Assembly (NCBI RefSeq): GCF_000264905.1
Contig: NW_006763132.1
Coordinates: 534,237 to 598,236, forward strand
Origin: Stereum hirsutum FP-91666 SS1
Lineage: Eukaryota > Basidiomycota > Agaricomycetes > Russulales > Stereaceae
Direction: 5' to 3'
Length of the DNA stretch: 64,000 nucleotides
Shown here: in pieces, positions 59,265 to 64,000 of the stretch
How positions within the stretch are numbered: position 1 is the stretch's first letter
Layout: each line of letters opens with the position of its first letter
Made by a program: the position numbers and the translations under genes
Notes under the pieces: generated by a model
Databases searched by the model: none
What the model was told of the DNA's origin: nothing
Seen by the model: only the letters and a program-made list of their open reading frames with translations

Positions 59265-59553
59265 TTGAGCCTTGTGTAATGTGTTGACTTGGTGTTGACT
59301 CTGTTGAGACGTACGTCGCAGTAAAAAAGAAAAGGTCGTGTTGATCGCCGCTATGGTTAGATGACAAAGGAACGCATGCGTTACGCTAGAACAACTTTTC
59401 CTCCTACTATGAACAGCTCATACTCCGCACCTCTCTCAACATCCCGACGTCGTTCCGCTGACCGGGTGCCTCAACCGTTCTTACCGTGCTTCGACTCCTT
59501 CCCAAGGGCATCAACCTCCACACCTCCCTTCTGCAACCGTCACGGCCTCCTCT

Positions 59554-61210
59554 TCACACCACTGATGGTTTCCCCTCAAGGTATCGTTTCCGATAAACAC
59601 CACGCGCCTGTTCCCAAGCAAATCGCAGTAACACTACCACAGGCACACACAGCATAATGACGGGGAAAATCTGGATGGTTATACAAGCGCTTTAGTTAGT
59701 AGCCTTTCCACTAACATCGTACAATGGACCATCGGGTCACGTTGATTTAGTCGGTGATGCTCAGTACTCACTTGCCCCAGAGTCCAGTCCCGACTATCCC
59801 TGCCGTCACCACCAAGTAAATGAGAATTCGCATTCAGCGTAAGTTCGTTCGAGACAATCAGCGCTGTAGGCAGCAATATCGAGAACGCGATGCTTGCTCT
59901 CTTGAAGATCTGTAAGAGAACGTAAGGCTCAAGTAGTAACCTTGCAAAGAAAGAAAAAATAGCGAAGATGAATAGGGAGAAGTATATAGGTAGGAAAAGG
60001 ATCCCCAGAGCGCGTGGAAGTAGAGATCTGGCAGTCGGGGCTCCGATGTGTGGAATTGGGAGTAGGAAGAGTGGGGTGAGAAGTCCCATCTCGACGGACG
60101 CGTAGGGTTTCAACTGCTCGGGGAAGAAATGGAATAGGAAAAGCGAGAGGCTATCGAGTAGGGCAAAGAAGACAAAAAAGAAGAGACAGATGTATGATAT
60201 GGTGAGTGCGGCGATGCGGCCTGTCGTCGTTGCTGTGAGATGGGAGCCCAGGATGACGAGGACCGTATGTGGATTGCAGGCTGGATCTGCACCGAACGTA
60301 GACGCGTGGCGCCAGACGAACAGTGAGAAAGCGATGGCGATCGCAATGACGGGGACGCCGGAAAGACGCATGATGCGCATGGATTGGTAGAAGTCGTGTT
60401 GCTCTTTGGACTTGTACGTCCTCCCATCCAGGTCTTTCAGCTTCACGACCGCGTCCCCGAACATGACTAAGAGTGTGGCGAATGCGTGGAGCCAGAGGAG
60501 GATGGAGACTGAGATGGCGAGATAGAGGGAGAGTTGGTCTTGGTGGTTGAGTGATAGGGCTGAGACGAACAGTGCGAAAGCAGTGATCGTCATGCTCCAG
60601 TATGAGGCGTTGTTATCCGAGACGTTGGGAAGATACGAAAGGAGCACTAAAATGCACGTTGAGCTGAGGATTCAGGTTCCTTCAAGGCAAATAAACGGTG
60701 AGATGAAGGAACGTACAGGTTAGAAATGCTTGCACATAAAATGCCACACGCACGCCGATTCCGGTAATATCTAAAAGGTTTAAAATTGAAGACGATGGTT
60801 AAGTATTTCAGTCGAGTGTTTGCACAATTGCCTGGAAACACACCTGGGTTGTCCCGTAACAACGGAGAGCAAAGGCTGGTAGTGTTTAACACGGACTCTA
60901 TCATAGGCATCGTATGAGCGAGAACTCGAGGGGTGTCTTGGGTATCGACATCGCCGGCATCTTGTACTTATACTCTCAGAATGAATTTGTGATACGTACA
61001 TTCAGCAAATATCACCTCGCAATCACCGACTCTGCCACCTATTAATAAATGCTTATGAAGAACGTCTGATGACGGTGTATCCAAAAACGAAAATGCCTGA
61101 GCCTGATCATCGAGCATTCTCTCAGGCTCAGCGCTAGGAGGTCCAGAGCGAGCAATACTTACGGTGCTGTCATAGCTCTGTTCCGAATTCTGAACAAATG
61201 CTATACTCAT
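59554..61210 (-). CDS. Multi-pass membrane protein of unknown function
   Basis: Five exons on the minus strand: 61000-61210, 60844-60960, 60717-60770, 59772-60646, 59554-59670; 457 aa, all phases closing. The first roughly 110 residues are soluble and acidic. Then comes DITGIGVRVAFYVQAFL and seven or eight hydrophobic helices, with polar loops such as KDLDGRTYKSKEQHDFY and HHLG-type turns, and a last helix after WTLGQ (PVIMLCVPVVVLLRF). The tail is basic. The DI.GIGVR.AFY.Q start of the membrane part recalls uncharacterised Agaricomycete membrane proteins. No catalytic motif is seen. The ATG at 61208-61210 was chosen because the whole first exon stays open in the frame required by exon 2. A start at 60910 would give a shorter 370-aa version. 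Confidence 0.75.
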
Positions 61211-62234
61211 AGCGTCAAAAACGAGATCCAAAGATCAAGATGGAACATTGGTTGCATTGGCGCTAAACAGACGAGGCGGCCCTATCAGCTCGAGGTCAGA
61301 CCCTCGGTGAAACATTGTCCGAGGAGCGTTGATTCAACGAACAGCCGTGTCGTATCAGAGCGATGCACCTGTGAGCCTCTCGCATATCGACGGCGGGTCA
61401 ACGTCGCTCCCCCCCTCTGACGTTAGAACGCGCCCGGCGGTGTAGATCGACGACGAACATCGTATGCGACCTCAACCATAGCATAGGTACAGCACCTTTC
61501 ATTCTATTCGTTCGCGCAGGGTACTGGCCATAAATGCTACAACCTGAGGAAGGGAAAAGATTACGAACCCATCCACTACATCTGAGCTGGACTCGGACCA
61601 ACACCTCAGGTGGCAATCAGGTGGATTTCGTTCAATCGAATGCGAGATACTCTTCTTGTCTTCCTGATCGAGACATCCTAGAAAGTACTTATTATAAGTG
61701 GATTGAAGAGGAGGATGAGTTATATCGATGCTGCCGGGTCATGTAGAGGAGTTTCCGAGAGCCCACAAGGGAACGTCGAGTCGAAAAGAAAGGGTCGCCG
61801 TGATTACCACTGGTCGCTAGAAAACAAAATGAACGCGTGTGGATTTTCAAATTGTTCAAGCGGCTTATGAACAGGCCGGATACAGCCGAGATCCTCCTTC
61901 ACTTGTACCCTCTCGCCACCACTGTGTCCCAAACAGCTCCTCTATGCCGTCCTGTACTTAAGCTTTGTAGACCATATCGCATCTATTCTTGAGCTCAGAT
62001 GTACTTATTTAGGCTGGGTTGGAGATAACTTAAAGACACTGGAGCGGCGAATTCTTTTTTCATCCGCCTCTGACGCGCGAGAAATGGCGTACAGACTGGA
62101 CCAGATTGCGCTTTGCCTGAGAACTCGGAGGGCGGGGCCCCGCTATGACTATTGGCTTGATACATAGGCGTCACAACTCGCCCCTCAGGCTAGTTTTCCC
62201 CTTATCCTCGTAAACTCGACTAGTGTACCCAACC
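61211..62234. promoter_or_regulatory. Divergent intergenic region
   Basis: Between the membrane-protein gene (minus) and the oxygenase gene (plus). A B-box-like remnant sits near 61583-61610, but no matching A box was found. No gene recognised. Confidence 0.4.
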
Positions 62235-63244
62235 ATGCCTGTCGCTGCAGGACACGATGTTCAGACCACTATGAACTACTATAAACCTCTTGACGGTGGA
62301 GCAGAAGCCCCCTACCTCTACATCTACGAACCTCCTCCTGGCGTGGAAAAGACGAACATTGGACTCCAAGAACGTCCGGTTGTCGTTCACGACGTTCGCC
62401 ACATGACAATGGAGACCGATGCGTCGCTTGACGTTCATGGATTTCGATATGTAAAGCGGGAGAGTGCAGAGAAGGAGTTTGTGGACGAGGAGAGGATTCG
62501 GGATGTGTATTATCGAGAGGCTGAGGAATTGCTGAAGCGCGAGGTCCCTGGTGCGAAGAGCGTCTATATTTTCGACCATACCATTCGGCAAGTCGTCTCA
62601 TTTGTTTATTGATCGTGCTCCAATACTGATACCTTCATACTGATACCTTCATACTATCACCAGACGACTTGCAGAGGATCCGGTCATGAGAGGTAACGGA
62701 CGTGGCCCGACTGTACGGTCGCTTTTCCCTGCACCCTCCTCTCATCACGAGATCTTTCGTTCAATGGAGCTGACCGTCTGTCTTGTCTTCCTCACAGCAA
62801 CGCGTCCACGTCGACCAAACCTTCGAAGCCAGCGCTAAACGAGTCCGTCGCCATCTCCCCGAACGAGCCGACACCCTCCTCCAGTCTCGTTTCCGCCTCA
62901 TCAACATATGGCGTCCGATAGCCAATCCCGTCGCACACACCCCCCTCGGCATCGTCGACTGGCGTACCATCGACCCCTCGCGCGATCTCGTGGCTTCTAG
63001 ACACATATATCCGACCTTCGAAGGCGCTACATTCAACGTCCGGCCAAACGAGAACCACAAATGGTGGTACATGTCGGAGCAGACGCCGGATGAGTGTTTG
63101 TTGATCAAGTGTTATGATTCGGAGGAGCGGGATGGAGTGGCGAGAGCTGTGCCACATTCGGCGTTTGTCGATCCTGGGACTGATGAGGGTAAGGCTAGGA
63201 GGCAGAGTATCGAGTTGCGGTGCTTGGTGTTCGATACGGAGTGA
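62235..63244 (+). CDS. CmcJ/AsaB/NvfI-like hydroxylase or desaturase
   Basis: Fungal member of the family that includes GA4 desaturase and AsaB, thought to be Fe(II)/2-oxoglutarate oxygenases in secondary metabolism. Three exons: 62235-62587, 62664-62712, 62798-63244; 282 aa, close to the family's usual 270-320. Motifs: YYKPLDGGAEAPYLYIYEPP at the start, VHDVRHMTME, KSVYIFDHTIR before the first intron, QRVHVDQT (H138 and D140 as probable metal ligands), NIWRPIANPVAHTPLGIVD, HKWWYMSEQTPDECLLIKC and AVPHSAFVDP (H254, third ligand), then RRQSIELRCLVF. Intron 1 uses a GCAAGT donor (GC-AG). Without that splice the FDHT region does not join VMRGNG and the HxD motif in frame. The substrate is unknown. 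Confidence 0.9.
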
Positions 63245-64000
63245 GGAGGCATAGGAGTCGAGAAGGAGATCTGTCACGGTGAAGTCATTGACAATCTTTC
63301 ATATTCTTCAATAGGGGTTTTGACTCACTTTTTCTTTCTTTCAAAGCTTGCACGTTTATTACCGGTGTATTTTATCTTGAATCGTGCGACTGTTTTATCT
63401 TTCGGTTTCGTGGAAAATGCAACATTATTTCGCCTATTGAAGAGCTCGAGAATGACTGTTGAATCTGCCTACTGTATGCCCCCTCCTCGTACATATATGA
63501 TACCACAAAACCACAGTATACACACCATACATTCGAGCACAAAATACTCATACTGGGGAGCTTACTACAATAGACAGCAGTGGCTCTTGCATGATTAAGT
63601 ATTAGAGCCTCAAGTGCAATGTTGGCTGCATGGGCCACACTCTCACCGTGACGGGCCACGTGGAACAGCACAACGGCGCTTGTTCAAGCGACGGTACTGC
63701 GGCAGACTGCGGCCTTTTTCGTGTCTTTTCAACCAACAGCATCACCTCATTCAACTCACTTGAGGCTCTTCCTTCGAGCTTTCATCTACGGCCATCACTC
63801 CTATTATAGGTTTATCTCGTGCGTATCTTCGTTCCACGCCAAACTTCTCGCTGTAGCGGCTGAAAATTTCGTCTTCTAGGTGTCGTATCCATCCGTCCCT
63901 TGTGACACGACATTTTCGAACGCGGTATGTAGAGCACTCCTCTCTGTACGCATTGTTTGTGTTTAGCTTATACTGGGCGCAACTTTTGGGCAGATTAGTG
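63245..64000. other. Right-edge stretch without recognised gene
   Basis: 3' flank of the oxygenase gene and unassigned sequence. No domain was recognised. A gene beyond the edge could start here. Confidence 0.5.

Larger units (their letters stand above)
54769..59553. other. 4.8-kb region with relics only
   Basis: No intact protein gene was found. It contains the isolated tRNA-like gene (56197-56297), a fragment related to the C-terminal tail region downstream of the membrane-protein gene (56420-56693), the right copy of the inverted repeat (58815-59264), and a fragment of that gene's last exon (58690-58770). Confidence 0.55.

Noticed and set aside
61560..61640. B-box-like sequence on the minus strand (GGTCCGAGTCC)
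   Set aside because: One mismatch to the B box but no A box or acceptor partner at tRNA spacing; at best a remnant of the array family.

Overview
The window looks like nuclear DNA of a filamentous basidiomycete, most likely an Agaricomycete. Its protein genes are very intron-rich (up to 20 introns), with short introns that mostly start GTACGT, GTGCGT or GTGAGT and end CAG or TAG. The gene set also fits: a TopBP1/Dpb11-type BRCT protein, a GH3 beta-glucosidase with a secretion signal, a fungal formamidase, salicylate-hydroxylase-like flavoproteins, a microsomal P450, a Gup1 acyltransferase and a CmcJ/AsaB-type oxygenase. All gene models below were spliced by eye, requiring open frame, GT/GC-AG sites and family continuity.

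Layout. 0.55-6.0 kb: a tandem array of 18 tRNA-like units, all on the plus strand, with pol III A and B boxes and C1:G72 acceptors like eukaryotic tRNA-Tyr. Most carry a 27-40 nt insert of divergent sequence in the anticodon loop. The array is interrupted by a 544-nt N gap flanked by the same sequence on both sides. 6.2-11.4 kb: divergent pair, mitochondrial ribosomal protein uL30m (minus) and Dpb11/Rad4 (plus), sharing a GTGAC-rich intergenic region with an ACGCGT box. 12.5-13.9 kb: F-box protein. 14.7-16.2 kb: a probable small secreted protein and a small hypothetical protein. 16.2-18.6 kb: non-coding, with a decayed tRNA-like element and one copy of an inverted repeat. 18.6-22.4 kb: beta-glucosidase. 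24.0-27.9 kb: formamidase, divergent from a large alpha-arrestin-like gene (29.1-35.1 kb).

37.6-48.2 kb is an oxidative block: two tandem FAD-monooxygenase paralogues and a cytochrome P450, all on the plus strand. 50.4-54.8 kb: Gup1-type MBOAT (minus). 54.8-59.5 kb holds an isolated tRNA-like gene and decayed pieces related to the 3' end of the multi-pass membrane protein gene at 59.6-61.2 kb. 62.2-63.2 kb: CmcJ/AsaB-like oxygenase.

The housekeeping genes (uL30m, Dpb11, Gup1, arrestin) are unrelated in function. The flavoproteins and P450 could act together on a small molecule, but no backbone synthase is seen. The most unusual element is the tRNA-Tyr-like array: its anticodon stems differ between units yet mostly stay paired, while most units lack U33 and none has a GUA anticodon, so these are unlikely to be ordinary decoding tRNAs.
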